Notes: a model not told the origin generated them from the sequence alone. A DNA stretch of 64,000 bases from Paenibacillus alkalitolerans (GCF_016482785.1 NZ_JAEMXM010000002.1:372001-436000), one strand, 5' to 3'. Numbered from the stretch's first letter, positions 33,169 to 42,387 are shown. Made by a program: numbers and translations.

Positions 33169-34137
33169 CTAAGATTGATAATACTGTAGAAGAGATTCTG
33201 CGATGTCCACCATATACAACTTGAGTTCCTCGGGTTCTACTACTCGTATTTTCCCGCCATAAGACAATAAATAATATGGAACCTGCGTATAGAGAGTCAG
33301 CTCATCAAGCTTGAAATGCGCGCGGTCTGCCGTTCGTTCTACGAGTGTGTGGCCCAATAGCCAATGTCCGCATAAATCGTCTAATGCCTGCGGGATTCCT
33401 TGAATGAGCACGGAAATCAAATGATTATTTTGTTCGGATTCCGATTCCGATAGCAAGCTTCCCAATAAAAACTGTCGGGCGGAAAAATGCAGCGGGCGTT
33501 CAAACTTCTTATCGGTGCACGCAATATCACTCATACGGTCCACACGGAAGTTGCGTATTTCCCCGCGCAAATGACAATAACCGACAGCATACCATTTACT
33601 TTTCCAATGGACGAGTCCGTACGGATCAACGGTACGCTTACTTATGAAACCGTCATATCCTGTTTTGAAGTTTATGTCGAGGCTTGATTGCACATCTATG
33701 CATGTTTCGATTTCTTTTAGCACAGAGTTAAGAGAGGGAGCAGAGGGCGGATGTATAACCTCGAGATTATTCTCTTGACGTTCCAGACGCTCCAATTGCT
33801 CCGGGTTGGCGAACCTCTTTATTTTAGATACGGCTCGACTAAGCGCCGATCCGGACGGATAACCCGCTTCACGTGCGAATGTTGCCGCTTGGAGGAGCGC
33901 TTTTTGTTCGTCGGCGTCAAAAAAAAGGGGCTCCAGCTTGAATTGGTCGGGAATATAGTAGCCTCCATCGCGTCCTGTCTCCGAAACGATGGGAACGCCG
34001 GAAATGCAGAGTGCATCGATACAGCGGTATACGGTCCGAATATGAATTTCCAATTCCTCCGCCAGTTGTTTAGCCGTCATTCTTCTTCGCGATTTCAGGA
34101 GCCATAGAATAGCCAGCATGTTGTCAGCTTTAGACAT
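33169..34137 (-). CDS. YafY-type transcriptional regulator (HTH plus WYL domain)
   Basis: This 322-residue regulator has an N-terminal DeoR-like winged helix (MTAKQLAEELEIHIRTVYRC IDAL) and a WYL ligand-sensing domain with VDPYGLVHWKSKWYAVGYCH and NFRVDRMSDI. WYL proteins bind nucleotides or other ligands. It precedes the SRPBCC gene on the same strand and is separated from the upstream phosphotransferase gene by a terminator. A dyad (AAACACTG / CAGTGTTT, 33137-33163) after its stop could be a weak terminator. Confidence 0.9.
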   Translation of the reverse strand: MSKADNMLAILWLLKSRRRMTAKQLAEELEIHIRTVYRCIDALCISGVPIVSETGRDGGYYIPDQFKLEPLFFDADEQKALLQAATFAREAGYPSGSALSRAVSKIKRFANPEQLERLERQENNLEVIHPPSAPSLNSVLKEIETCIDVQSSLDINFKTGYDGFISKRTVDPYGLVHWKSKWYAVGYCHLRGEIRNFRVDRMSDIACTDKKFERPLHFSARQFLLGSLLSESESEQNNHLISVLIQGIPQALDDLCGHWLLGHTLVERTADRAHFKLDELTLYTQVPYYLLSYGGKIRVVEPEELKLYMVDIAESLLQYYQS

Positions 34138-34233
34138 CGTTTACGGCAGCCCCTTACATGGTCTAATTAGTCTCTTTTTTACATTCTACTACAACGGTTT
34201 TCCTCTTTCCTATCATTCAATTCTTCTTCCGAC

Positions 34234-34269
34234 TAAATTGAAAGAAGCCCGCCAACTATGGCGAGCTTC
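34234..34269 (-). terminator. Terminator of the phosphotransferase gene
   Basis: On the minus strand GAAGCTCGCC / GGCGGGCTTC with an ATAGTT loop is followed by TTTCAATTT. Confidence 0.65.
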
Positions 34270-34342
34270 AGTTGTTATACTATTACGGATTGAGTTTGAG
34301 TAAGACCGAACAAGGAAACATCGGCTGGGTAAAGTCGCACTC

Positions 34343-35257
34343 TTATTCAGCGAGTGCACGTTTTATGTTCGCCCTTGCTTCATTAGCAACTCTTTCATCT
34401 TTGTCATCAATTGCTTGCATCAATATTAACATCGGAATAAAGACAGCAATCAAACGAGCCAATACCTTCGTCTCTTCATCGGCCTCCCCGTATTCTCTGA
34501 AAAAATCCGAACGTGCATGCGGAGGTAAAAAGCTATATACAACATTCAAATCACAAGCAGGGTGACCGATACTCATATCTCCCCAGTCGATAATCCCTGA
34601 AATCTTTCCATCCTCATCCACCAACATATTTTTGAAATGAAGATCGCCATGAAGAAATACGTTTCTTTCGGTCACTCGCTCGGTTTTAAGCTGCTCCAAA
34701 TAATACGTAATTGCATCATGTTCTTCTTCCGTAATATATATGGAAAGATCGGACAAGAATTCAAGCATTCTTGCTTTACGCAATGCAATATCCGTGAGAT
34801 TCCTGTGATCATGCTGTAAACCGTTCTCTTGAGCAACCTGCAGTGGAAATTCATGCAATTTTCTTATAAATTGCGCAAGCGTTGTTGCCGACAACGCATG
34901 CTGCTCGTCAGTTAATCCGATAGGAAACTTTCCCGATAAATAGGGATAACCCAGAAATGGTGCAGGATAATCACTCTTTCCTTCTCCGAAAAATAGAGGA
35001 ATCGAATAAGGAATTGATATATAATTCTTTAGCTTCGGCAATATCTTACCTTCCATTCGTAGTGAATCAACGGCAACTTTCCTTCTTGGAAAGCGAAAAA
35101 CATATTGTTCTTCGACAAGAAAAACCGTGTTATCCCAACCATAACCAAGTCTTTTGATTCTTTTTGAGGACAATTGAGGAAACTGACTGCCTATTAATCT
35201 TTGGGCTAATTCCTCAGAAATTTCCCAATCTGCATCCCATATCTTTGAATTTCCCAT
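34343..35257 (-). CDS. Aminoglycoside phosphotransferase-family kinase
   Basis: This 304-residue APH-fold kinase has a nucleotide loop RLGYGWDNTVFLVEE, the catalytic loop VFLHGDLHFKNMLVDE and the metal-binding motif IIDWGDMSIGHPACDL. It resembles the APH(2'')/macrolide kinase-like group, but many relatives act on small metabolites, so resistance is not implied. The ATG at 35257 has GAGAAGG 5 nt upstream; the alternative at 35293 has none. Single gene with its own terminator. Confidence 0.87.
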   Translation of the reverse strand: MGNSKIWDADWEISEELAQRLIGSQFPQLSSKRIKRLGYGWDNTVFLVEEQYVFRFPRRKVAVDSLRMEGKILPKLKNYISIPYSIPLFFGEGKSDYPAPFLGYPYLSGKFPIGLTDEQHALSATTLAQFIRKLHEFPLQVAQENGLQHDHRNLTDIALRKARMLEFLSDLSIYITEEEHDAITYYLEQLKTERVTERNVFLHGDLHFKNMLVDEDGKISGIIDWGDMSIGHPACDLNVVYSFLPPHARSDFFREYGEADEETKVLARLIAVFIPMLILMQAIDDKDERVANEARANIKRALAE

Positions 35258-35417
35258 ATATACCTTCTCTCCCGCATTTTCCACATCAAACATTTTCTGC
35301 GCCTGTTACGGAAATTCCTTTTTTACGAGCTGCGCGATCTCGTTCCCTATCTTCGTTTGAAGTTGCGGCTTTTGAGGGAACATTAAGGATACAGTACATA
35401 TGAAGGGATGACATTAG

Positions 35418-36080
35418 TTGATCGCCGTTGTCTTTGATTTGGAATTGGTGAAGCGGTTCAAGAAAGGGCAGTTAAGTGAAATTGTCGAAATCGGAGCGTG
35501 CAAAGTGGATTTACAATCAAAAACGATTACGGATCAATTTCAAGTTTACATTTGTCCCAAAAGCGGATATGTTTCGAAAAGCACGCGCAAATTCATCAAT
35601 ATGGAGAAAGAAGACATCGAGAAGGCGGTTCCGTTTCAGACCGGTATCGAACTGTTTTCAACATGGCTTGGAGAAGACTACTTCTTGTGTTCATGGGGTA
35701 AAGACGACAGAGTACATTTAATAAATGAATGTGTCCGTAACAGAATGAATCTTGACTGGTTCAAGAACTACAACGATATTCAGCAGCAGATCGGAAAAAT
35801 TTTGACGGCAAATACGAGCAACCAACTCGGATTGAAAAACGCATTGAATTTAGCGGGCATCGAACACCTTGGCAAAGCGCATAAAGGAATTGACGATGCA
35901 ATGAACACGGCGAGGCTGCTGCTTAAGTTTGCCGACCGGTTACAGCTCAACACCAATAATTTATCTGAAAACGCGATTGTCCAGCTAAAAAAGAAGAGAA
36001 ACCTGTCCGATCGCAAACAAAATGGAAATAAACAGAAGCAGCGGAAATTTACAGGGAGGCACAATCATGGTACCACTTGA
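35418..36080 (+). CDS. DEDDh 3'-5' exonuclease, KapD-like
   Basis: This 220-residue protein belongs to the DnaQ-type exonuclease fold. It has ExoI motif FDLELVKRF (Asp7, Glu9), the Exo II region with SWGKDDRVHL, and ExoIII HKGIDDAMNTARLL with the catalytic His and Asp. It resembles B. subtilis KapD, an inhibitor of the KinA sporulation pathway, though homologues vary. The C-terminal 35 residues are basic (KKKRNLSDRKQNGNKQKQRK). The start TTG has GAAGGGATGAC upstream. Its last 16 nt overlap the convergent hydrolase-like gene. Confidence 0.82.
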   Translation: MIAVVFDLELVKRFKKGQLSEIVEIGACKVDLQSKTITDQFQVYICPKSGYVSKSTRKFINMEKEDIEKAVPFQTGIELFSTWLGEDYFLCSWGKDDRVHLINECVRNRMNLDWFKNYNDIQQQIGKILTANTSNQLGLKNALNLAGIEHLGKAHKGIDDAMNTARLLLKFADRLQLNTNNLSENAIVQLKKKRNLSDRKQNGNKQKQRKFTGRHNHGTT

Positions 36081-37150
36081 TGCAAAAGAGATTTTCCCCA
36101 TTTTACCAATTTAGCAATACATACGACTGTGACATGAATTAATGTATTCATAATGATTTTAACTATCAACGCGATAATTAAAATAAGATAAATCGGTACC
36201 GGTGCCGCATAATTTAATAAAAACCGTCTTACTTTAACTTCCGCTTCTTTATCCGGCCTATAGTTCACCGGTATTTCCAAATGATTGGCTTTCGCCCATA
36301 TTATTACCAAACCGTTTACAATAGTTCGAATCACGCGATCATTGTCTAAATAGCCGGTATGTGAAAGCGGAGTACCTTGACTGAGCAAATTACCCACATT
36401 AATGTTTATGTCCTCAATCCTAATACCCTTATCTCCATATAGCGGCTCTAACGGATATGCGATAATATCGAACGGGTCGTAAAAATTTACCCACGAATCG
36501 ACTTTTATAGGAGCTCCAAAATTGTCATAACGAAGATTCCATAGAGCGATAGGACTTCCCAGAGTATAAAATAGCGTTAATGTATCTCCTTTTACCAGTG
36601 AACGTTGATCTTGCTGCAGTTCATGAAATAAATCGGGATTGATTTTTTCCAAGGTTCCGGGATTCTGTAAGTCCCAAAAATAATTGCTCGTGATAACCGA
36701 ACCGAGACTGTCTGCGACTACGCACAATGGGGCATGTTCCAATTGAGGCATGTCGGCGAGCTTCTTTATGGTTTCATACAGCTTCCCATGAACCTCATTA
36801 TATTTGCTCTTGGCGTTCGGATCGCTCGATATTACGGGTTGATAAGCTATCGCGTCTCCCATGTTATGAATCATAAATTCCCGAAGATGTCCGGTAATCG
36901 TCTCTTTATATACACCGCCTTTTTCCACTTTTTTCGCGAGGTCTTTTTTTAGATTCTCAAAAACATTTCCCCAGTATACAGCCTCGATAGCCAACTGATT
37001 TTTGGCTTCGTCCATTGGCATACCGAAACGCCGGTGTAATTCCTTCGCAAAATTATTTAATAAAATCTTTTTAACCTTTGCGGCATAATTTTCCTTTGGT
37101 GAACCGACTCCATGAATAATAGCCAATGCGATTTTCTTGTTTCCGCACAT
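36065..37150 (-). CDS. Unrecognised alpha/beta-hydrolase-like protein with C-terminal membrane helix
   Basis: This 361-residue protein is not assigned to a known family. The N-terminus IALAIIHGVGSPKENYAAKV resembles the oxyanion strand-loop of lipase-like proteins. CVVADSLGSVITSNYFWDL contains a GDSL-like nucleophile elbow (DSLGS), and TLFYTLGSPIALWNLRYDNF follows, as in lipase class 3-like folds. A membrane segment lies at about 322-350 (PVPIYLILIIALIVKIIMNT), followed by a basic tail. It is probably a membrane-tethered cytosolic serine hydrolase. It overlaps the kapD-like gene tail to tail. The flanks 37151-37375 show nothing clear. Confidence 0.72.
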   Translation of the reverse strand: MCGNKKIALAIIHGVGSPKENYAAKVKKILLNNFAKELHRRFGMPMDEAKNQLAIEAVYWGNVFENLKKDLAKKVEKGGVYKETITGHLREFMIHNMGDAIAYQPVISSDPNAKSKYNEVHGKLYETIKKLADMPQLEHAPLCVVADSLGSVITSNYFWDLQNPGTLEKINPDLFHELQQDQRSLVKGDTLTLFYTLGSPIALWNLRYDNFGAPIKVDSWVNFYDPFDIIAYPLEPLYGDKGIRIEDININVGNLLSQGTPLSHTGYLDNDRVIRTIVNGLVIIWAKANHLEIPVNYRPDKEAEVKVRRFLLNYAAPVPIYLILIIALIVKIIMNTLIHVTVVCIAKLVKWGKSLLHQVVP

Positions 37151-37375
37151 TGCCGCACCTCCGTGCTCGCCCTGATTTGCGACTTCATGAACCCCTACAT
37201 CATTGTTTTACCCCTCGTGAGGAATATGTTCCAGTTCCATAATGCCTATTTCGATGACTGCATATTTAGAAGTTATAACACAAGGCGACGCAAAAATAGA
37301 GACATTTAGCCACGTTACCAATGTCTCACATCGGTCATAAAATGAGTTTAATCATGCAAGAAGCGGGTGGTTGGA

Positions 37376-38848
37376 ATGAGAATTTTGCTTGCAAGCTACT
37401 GGTTTTTGCTCCATGCGGCAGGCGGAGCGTACAGCAGCATCAACATCCTTAAGAAAGAGCTTGAAGAACACGGGCATCAGGTTGATGTGCTGTCTTCCCA
37501 ATCAAACATGCAAAAGATCAACATCATCGGTTATGAGCGAAAAAACGAGTATGTTTGGGGACTAGGAGGAAAAGAAGTCAACAAACAAATAATAAAAGAT
37601 GTCGTTTACGAAGAAGTGTATGATTATTATACAGAGCATTTGCCGCATGTTGAGCCGTCGATCCGGTGGCGGGAAATCGAAAGATATTCGTTTGAGCTGG
37701 CGGTTTCGTTATTCGATTTGAACAAATACGACATCATTCACGCTCACGATATCGTCGCTGCGCGGGCGCTTCGGAGGGTCAAACCAAGCCATATTCCTCT
37801 GGTTTATACGTGCCATGACGTCGTTGCAAGGACGCAAGAAACGTCCGGAGAAATTACCGGCAGAAAGAGTGACCGATGGAAATATGCCATTGCCGAACAG
37901 CAATGTGCCGTCGAATCCTCCGACGCTTCCATAGTGCCTTCGAAGCGGCAGCTGCTGGAGTTGATGCGGCACTGCGGCGTATCGGGCGAAACATTCCATG
38001 TCGTTCCGTATGGCATGGAGCTGGCCCCGTTCATCAAGCAGCTTCAATATGAACCGTATCCGCCTGTTTATAAAGATCCGGAGAAGCTGGTGATCGCTTG
38101 CGTTGCCCGGTTGGTTCCCGAGAAAGGACACAAAACGTTGATCGACGCGCTGCACATTCTCAAAGGCATCCATAGCGGGTTCGTCTGCTGGTTCATTGGG
38201 GACGGGTGGTTTTGGGGCGAACTGGACCAATATGCCCGGACGAAAGGCGTCGCCGATCATATCGTCTTCTTGGGAAATCGTTGGGACGTCCCGCATTTAT
38301 TAAACAAAATCGATATGATGGTTATGCCGTCCATTAACGGCAACCTTTCGTTTGCGATTATGGAGGCACAGTTCGCAGGCGTTCCCGTTATTGTATCCGA
38401 CGGCGGCGCAAATACCGAGATGGTCCAACACGGAGAGACAGGAATCGTATTTCAAAGAAGGAACGCTTCGCAATTGGCCACTAAACTTTTGATGTTAATG
38501 AGCGATCCGCAGCTGCGCCGGGAGCTGGGGGAGAAGGCAAAAATATGGGGAGAGAAGATGTGGTCCACCGGTTCGCTGTATGAACGGACGATGACCGTTT
38601 ATAAACAAGCCTTGGAGTCGGCAAAGCCGGAGCGTCCTATGACCGCCGATACCGACCTTGCCGTCCGTTACGGATTGACGGAACAGACGGGACTGCAGAA
38701 ACAATGTCCTTCGACTATGTTTGCCTTTCACGTCGATCGTAACCTGGACTCGGAATTATGGAAATCGATAGCTGAACGTCTGCCGCCTTCCTACTCAATT
38801 CCGGACATCCCATTCATTAAAGCCTTGGCGGAAGACAAAGAAAACTAA
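37376..38848 (+). CDS. GT4-family glycosyltransferase
   Basis: This 490-residue GT-B glycosyltransferase starts MRILLASYWFLLHAAGGAYS (acceptor-side Gly loop), with HAHDIVAARAL, CVARLVPEKGHKTLIDAL and the C-terminal donor-site motif GVPVIVSDGGANTEMVQHGE. About 75 extra residues follow the usual end and carry no recognised motif. The donor and acceptor sugar are unknown. The ATG at 37376 is preferred over the GTG at 37367; the RBS GGTGG is moderate. No other surface-polysaccharide genes are adjacent. Confidence 0.88.
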   Translation: MRILLASYWFLLHAAGGAYSSINILKKELEEHGHQVDVLSSQSNMQKINIIGYERKNEYVWGLGGKEVNKQIIKDVVYEEVYDYYTEHLPHVEPSIRWREIERYSFELAVSLFDLNKYDIIHAHDIVAARALRRVKPSHIPLVYTCHDVVARTQETSGEITGRKSDRWKYAIAEQQCAVESSDASIVPSKRQLLELMRHCGVSGETFHVVPYGMELAPFIKQLQYEPYPPVYKDPEKLVIACVARLVPEKGHKTLIDALHILKGIHSGFVCWFIGDGWFWGELDQYARTKGVADHIVFLGNRWDVPHLLNKIDMMVMPSINGNLSFAIMEAQFAGVPVIVSDGGANTEMVQHGETGIVFQRRNASQLATKLLMLMSDPQLRRELGEKAKIWGEKMWSTGSLYERTMTVYKQALESAKPERPMTADTDLAVRYGLTEQTGLQKQCPSTMFAFHVDRNLDSELWKSIAERLPPSYSIPDIPFIKALAEDKEN

Positions 38849-38888
38849 CCGTCCAGAATTTGCAAAGCGTTACGAATCATTGAGGACA

Positions 38889-38923
38889 AAAGAAAAAAGC
38901 AACCGTCATTACTGACGGTTGCT
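38889..38923 (-). terminator. Terminator of the cold-shock gene
   Basis: On the minus strand the perfect stem AGCAACCGTCA / TGACGGTTGCT is followed by TTTTTTC. Confidence 0.9.
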
Positions 38924-38938
38924 TGGCTGGCGGTTGTA

Positions 38939-39142
38939 TTACAATTTTACAACGTTCTCCGCTTGAGGACCGCGGTTGCCTTTAACGATGTTGAATTCAA
39001 CACGTTGTCCTTCGTCCAACGATTTGTAACCTTCGCCTTGGATCGCGCTGAAATGAACGAATACATCGTCCCCGCCTTCGACCTGAATAAAACCGAAACC
39101 CTTCTCCGCATTAAACCATTTAACCGTACCTACAGTCGACAT
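38939..39142 (-). CDS. Cold-shock protein (CspA/CspB family)
   Basis: This 67-residue single-stranded nucleic acid-binding protein has RNP1 KGFGFIQVE and RNP2 DVFVHFSAI. The ATG at 39142 ([14 protein letters not shown]) follows GGAGGGTTTCACTTC. It acts as an RNA chaperone on cold shock or in stationary phase. A long upstream region contains an 18-bp inverted repeat (39210-39272) which would lie in the leader RNA, consistent with post-transcriptional control seen in csp genes. Confidence 0.97.
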   Translation of the reverse strand: MSTVGTVKWFNAEKGFGFIQVEGGDDVFVHFSAIQGEGYKSLDEGQRVEFNIVKGNRGPQAENVVKL

Positions 39143-39209
39143 GAAGTGAAACCCTCCAAAAAAGAATGTATTAATATGCAAGCCCTATTTACGTTATGTA
39201 AATAAAAAA

Positions 39210-39272
39210 TTCACATATTTTTAAGGACGTACTTACATCCAATGAAGAACATAATCCTTAAAAACATGTGAA
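39210..39272 (-). promoter_or_regulatory. Large inverted repeat in the csp leader
   Basis: TTCACATATTTTTAAGGA and TCCTTAAAAACATGTGAA can pair over 18 positions with one mismatch, enclosing 27 nt. It lies 68 bp upstream of the csp start. The rest of 39143-39573 is non-coding: a purine-rich stretch on the minus strand near 39340-39390 and AT-rich sequence before the DUF1906 gene; no known riboswitch was recognised. Confidence 0.6.
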
Positions 39273-39573
39273 TTATTGACTTCATATATTAGATTTAATT
39301 CGGGTAAAAGCTTCGTCTCTTTAGTAAATCAAAACAACGAAAGCCCTACCTCTCTTTCATCCTTGCGGCTCCGATGACCGCGCCAGTGAGAATCGATTAT
39401 TCAGTTAAGATAATTTTATTCAAGTTATTTAACTATAACACACAAAAATAAATAATGCAAGCGGCCAATTATTAGTCGTCCAAATTTCAGTCCGATTACC
39501 CGGATTACTTGCCCTTACCCGCCTCTTTATATTCGAATATAATGAGCAAAAGCCCTAAGGGAGGTCAATCGCA

Positions 39574-40218
39574 ATGGCGGAAGGAATAGACAGAGCATTG
39601 CCGTTTACCAGCGAAGAGGTGCTGAACTGTTTACGGAGCCACGGCATCAGCTTTATTGGCCGCTATTACAAACCGCGTAAAGCAAACGGAGACATCTCCG
39701 ATTATGTGCTGACACCGGAAGAAGCGCGTCTAATCTCTTCCAAGCGGCTGTACATCGTGGCCGTATACCAGGATAGCGGGACGCGTTCTTCCGATTACAA
39801 CTATCCGAAAGGCGCCAACGATTATTCCCATGCGATGCAGCGTGCTCAGGAAATCGGCCAGCCGACGAACACTCCGATCTATTTCGCTGTAGATTACGAT
39901 GCGGCCGGCACCGAGACGCTGGAGAACGTGTTTTTTTACTTCCGCGGCATCCTCGACCGGCGCACATGGAACGAAAGTCTAGGAAACCCGGTATGGCCCG
40001 TCGGAGTTTACGGCAGTGCCGATGTGATCGATGCGGTAGTTAAAATATTTCCCGAAATCAAATATAAGTGGCAGACCGTATCATGGAGCCGAGGCCGGGT
40101 AACGGACTTTAATCTGTATCAATACGCGATCGACGTCGGATTGGCGGTTTGCCCCGGAGCCGGGAAAGTGGACCGCGTTCGTTCGAACGGCAACGGCGGA
40201 GGATTTCTTATTCAGTAA
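39574..40218 (+). CDS. DUF1906 glycoside-hydrolase-like domain protein
   Basis: This 214-residue protein is a single DUF1906 (Rv2525c-like) TIM-barrel domain: GIDRALPFTSEEVLNCLRSH, FIGRYYKPR, LYIVAVYQDSG, IYFAVDYDA and GVYGSADVIDAV, ending LYQYAID. These domains resemble GH25 lysozymes and are linked to cell-wall or spore functions, with no proven activity. No signal peptide is visible. The ATG follows AAGGGAGGTCAATCGCA. A terminator follows. Confidence 0.9.
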   Translation: MAEGIDRALPFTSEEVLNCLRSHGISFIGRYYKPRKANGDISDYVLTPEEARLISSKRLYIVAVYQDSGTRSSDYNYPKGANDYSHAMQRAQEIGQPTNTPIYFAVDYDAAGTETLENVFFYFRGILDRRTWNESLGNPVWPVGVYGSADVIDAVVKIFPEIKYKWQTVSWSRGRVTDFNLYQYAIDVGLAVCPGAGKVDRVRSNGNGGGFLIQ

Positions 40219-40222
40219 GGAA

Positions 40223-40260
40223 AAGGTCCGTATTCCATGTACGGAATCGGACCTTCTTAT
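40223..40260. terminator. Terminator shared by the DUF1906 gene and the convergent operon
   Basis: AAGGTCCG-ATTCC pairs with GGAAT-CGGACCTT around ATGTAC, with TCTTATTATT on the plus strand and AAAAGG/CCTTTTCC on the other side. Confidence 0.75.
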
Positions 40261-40262
40261 TA

Positions 40263-40898
40263 TTATCGCTTCGGCTTCACAACATACACGCAGCGTTCGC
40301 CGCCTTTCGCTTTGCACTCCAGCTGTTCCACTTCCGCGCCGAGCACTTTGCGAAACAGGGACAGTTCGCTGCTGCAAGCCTGATTATACGCATGAGCGAT
40401 CGAATGGATCGGGCAATTGTGTTCCGTGATGAAATATTGATTTCCCTCTTCATCCTTCTCCCAGTCCGCCATATAACCGCGCTCGTCTTGAATATGTGCC
40501 AGCTCCTGCACAAGCTTCTCTAACTGCTGCTGCCCGCCCATCCGCTCCTTATATTTACGCTCCAAGCGGGACTCCCGGCGTTCGAATAACGCTTCGATCA
40601 TTTCCGGACCTTGCAAGTCGCGAACGTCGTTTAAGAAATCAAGAGTAATATCGGCATAATTTTTCGGAAACAAGTCCTCCGCGTGATCGGTAAGCGAATA
40701 TACGAAAGTAGGCCTTCCCATCGCTTGACGCACCGTTTCGGCGCGGATGAGATGATCCCTCTCCATCGTGTTGAGATGCCGCCGCACCGCAATATCGGTA
40801 ATGCCAAGTTCTTTGGCGATGTCGTTCGCGTTCATTCGACCTTTTTTCCGAAGCATTGTTAATATTTGTTTTCTCGTAGTCGGGTTGTTGTCGACCAT
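40263..40898 (-). CDS. SufR-like winged-helix regulator with four C-terminal cysteines
   Basis: This 211-residue regulator has an N-terminal DeoR/ArsR-like winged helix (residues 6-70; MNANDIAKELGITDIAVRRH). A coiled part follows, then a C-terminal cysteine cluster Cys162, Cys175, Cys195 and Cys203 (NCPIHSIAHAYNQAC ... LECKAKGGERCVY). A similar CX12C pattern binds an Fe-S cluster in cyanobacterial SufR. It is the last gene of the SDR-QueA-like-VOC unit (25-nt gap), suggesting it senses Fe-S or redox state and controls that operon. No suf genes are nearby. Confidence 0.85.
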   Translation of the reverse strand: MVDNNPTTRKQILTMLRKKGRMNANDIAKELGITDIAVRRHLNTMERDHLIRAETVRQAMGRPTFVYSLTDHAEDLFPKNYADITLDFLNDVRDLQGPEMIEALFERRESRLERKYKERMGGQQQLEKLVQELAHIQDERGYMADWEKDEEGNQYFITEHNCPIHSIAHAYNQACSSELSLFRKVLGAEVEQLECKAKGGERCVYVVKPKR

Positions 40899-40922
40899 AA
40901 TCGCTTATCCACCGCCTTTTCC

Positions 40923-41294
40923 CTATAATACCACGTTATCCCCGGTATTTAGCAACTCTAATAATTCTCCGGAAGGTCCCTGAATGAAAATAGTTTTCCA
41001 ACCGTTTTCGAATCTTAACGGACCTTCCGCGACGGGAACGCCTGCGGCCGCGAGTTTTTCCGGCCATGCTTCGAAATCATCCACCTCAACGGCAAAATGG
41101 ACCGACGTTCCCGGAGGTTCGCAATTATTCGCTTCAATGAGTTCAAGCGTGAATCCGCCTTGAGTTAGAAACGCGATGTTCTCTTCTCCCAATCGGACCG
41201 AACGTTGAAGCTCGAAGCCGAACAGCTCCGTATAGAAAGAAATCGATTGCCCCAAATCCGGGGTCTCCAGCGCCATATGGTGAACTCGCAGCAT
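40923..41294 (-). CDS. Single-domain VOC/glyoxalase-family protein
   Basis: This 123-residue protein starts MLRVHHMALETPDLGQSISF (metal-ligand His6 region), has FTLELIEANN and SVHFAVEVDDFEAW in the centre and GPSGELLELL at the end. This gives the His/Glu pattern of glyoxalase I and methylmalonyl-CoA epimerase relatives. The substrate is unknown. The ATG follows AGGGGGCAACGACGT, 20 nt after the QueA-like gene. Position in the operon suggests it processes a product or by-product of its neighbours (inference). Confidence 0.87.
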   Translation of the reverse strand: MLRVHHMALETPDLGQSISFYTELFGFELQRSVRLGEENIAFLTQGGFTLELIEANNCEPPGTSVHFAVEVDDFEAWPEKLAAAGVPVAEGPLRFENGWKTIFIQGPSGELLELLNTGDNVVL

Positions 41295-41313
41295 ACGTCG
41301 TTGCCCCCTGTTA

Positions 41314-42387
41314 CTACAAAATTAAATTCATATCGCCGAATTCATGCCACAGATACCCTTGCCGGACGGCCTCATGGTATGCGCTGCGCAACCGGTCCTC
41401 CGGAACGAAAGCGGACAACATCTCCAGATGGCTCGCCTCCGGCTCGTGAAACCCTGTGATGAGGCCGTCAACGGTACGAAGTTTATGATTGTTCGTAATA
41501 TACAGATTCGTCCAACCTTCACCGGGAGAGACGGCTCCGTCTTCGTTCGCTGCGGTTTCGAGAGTTCGTACGACAGTTGTGCCAACGGCGACCACTTTGC
41601 CTCCCTGCTCCTTCGTGCGGCGGATCGCTTGAGCCGTTTCCTCGGGAATGACGTACATCTCGGCGTGATCTTTCGGAGAGTGCGGGATACCGTCGTCAAG
41701 CAGGTAGCTAAGGCCCGTGTGGAGCTGAACATATGAGACGGTAACTCCCATGTTCCTCAGCTTGAATAACAATTCCCAAGTAATTGCGCGTCCGGCTGAT
41801 GGCATTTCTACCGATCCCGGCTCCGAAGCGAACACGGTTTGATAATAATCAAGCGGCCATGGCGTCGTAATGTATTCATAACGTATCGGCTCGCCTGCGG
41901 CGTAAATCTCGTTATAGAGCGCTGCGCCGCTTAGGGAAAACTTCAGTCTGACGAAAGGATGCGTATCGCATTGTTCGATAGCCGCGGTCAATGCATCCGT
42001 GATGAGGAGCCGGTCGCCCGGCACTGCGCTTCCATCCGCAATCACAGCATCCCATGTTCGGTCGTCCAGCTTTCTCGCCAGACGGACTTCAGTTGCGGAA
42101 TCGACCGTTGTATCGCTACTTCGTCGATGGACGACCGCTTTAAGAACGGCCGGCACGGTACGGCTTGAGTTAAGTACGAGCAGATCGCCGGCATTGAGAA
42201 ACTGCGGAAGTTGATGAAACCTGGTATGAATCGTCCGTCCGGTATCACGACCGAGCACCATGAGCCGGACCCGGTCGCGGCGGATGCCCCGCCTTTCCGG
42301 CGGGACGGTTGCGTTCAATTCCGGAGGCAGATGAAATGCGAAGCCGGCCCCGCCGGTTGAGGCTTGGTATCCGGTTTGAGGCATCAT
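41314..42387 (-). CDS. QueA-like (S-adenosylmethionine:tRNA ribosyltransferase-isomerase) family protein, divergent
   Basis: This 357-residue protein has the overall QueA fold: FHLPPELNATVPPERRG, DLLVLNSSRTVPA, VQLHTGLSYLLDDG, VIPEETAQAI, VVAVGTTVVRTLETAAN and FGDMNLIL. Canonical QueA elements are changed: the usual LGTFRPV after HVG is LSYLLDD here, PGYxF is NNHKL, and FHLPKSTLLML is FHEPEASHLEML. It therefore belongs to a paralogous branch and may not make queuosine. It starts with ATG overlapping the SDR stop by 4 nt; no tgt or ruvAB genes are adjacent. Confidence 0.85.
   Translation of the reverse strand: MMPQTGYQASTGGAGFAFHLPPELNATVPPERRGIRRDRVRLMVLGRDTGRTIHTRFHQLPQFLNAGDLLVLNSSRTVPAVLKAVVHRRSSDTTVDSATEVRLARKLDDRTWDAVIADGSAVPGDRLLITDALTAAIEQCDTHPFVRLKFSLSGAALYNEIYAAGEPIRYEYITTPWPLDYYQTVFASEPGSVEMPSAGRAITWELLFKLRNMGVTVSYVQLHTGLSYLLDDGIPHSPKDHAEMYVIPEETAQAIRRTKEQGGKVVAVGTTVVRTLETAANEDGAVSPGEGWTNLYITNNHKLRTVDGLITGFHEPEASHLEMLSAFVPEDRLRSAYHEAVRQGYLWHEFGDMNLIL

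Noticed and set aside
39340-39390. Riboswitch in the purine-rich stretch upstream of the csp gene
   Set aside because: It does not match the consensus of c-di-AMP, c-di-GMP, SAM, ZTP or Mn riboswitches as far as I can recall them, and no clear pairing was found.
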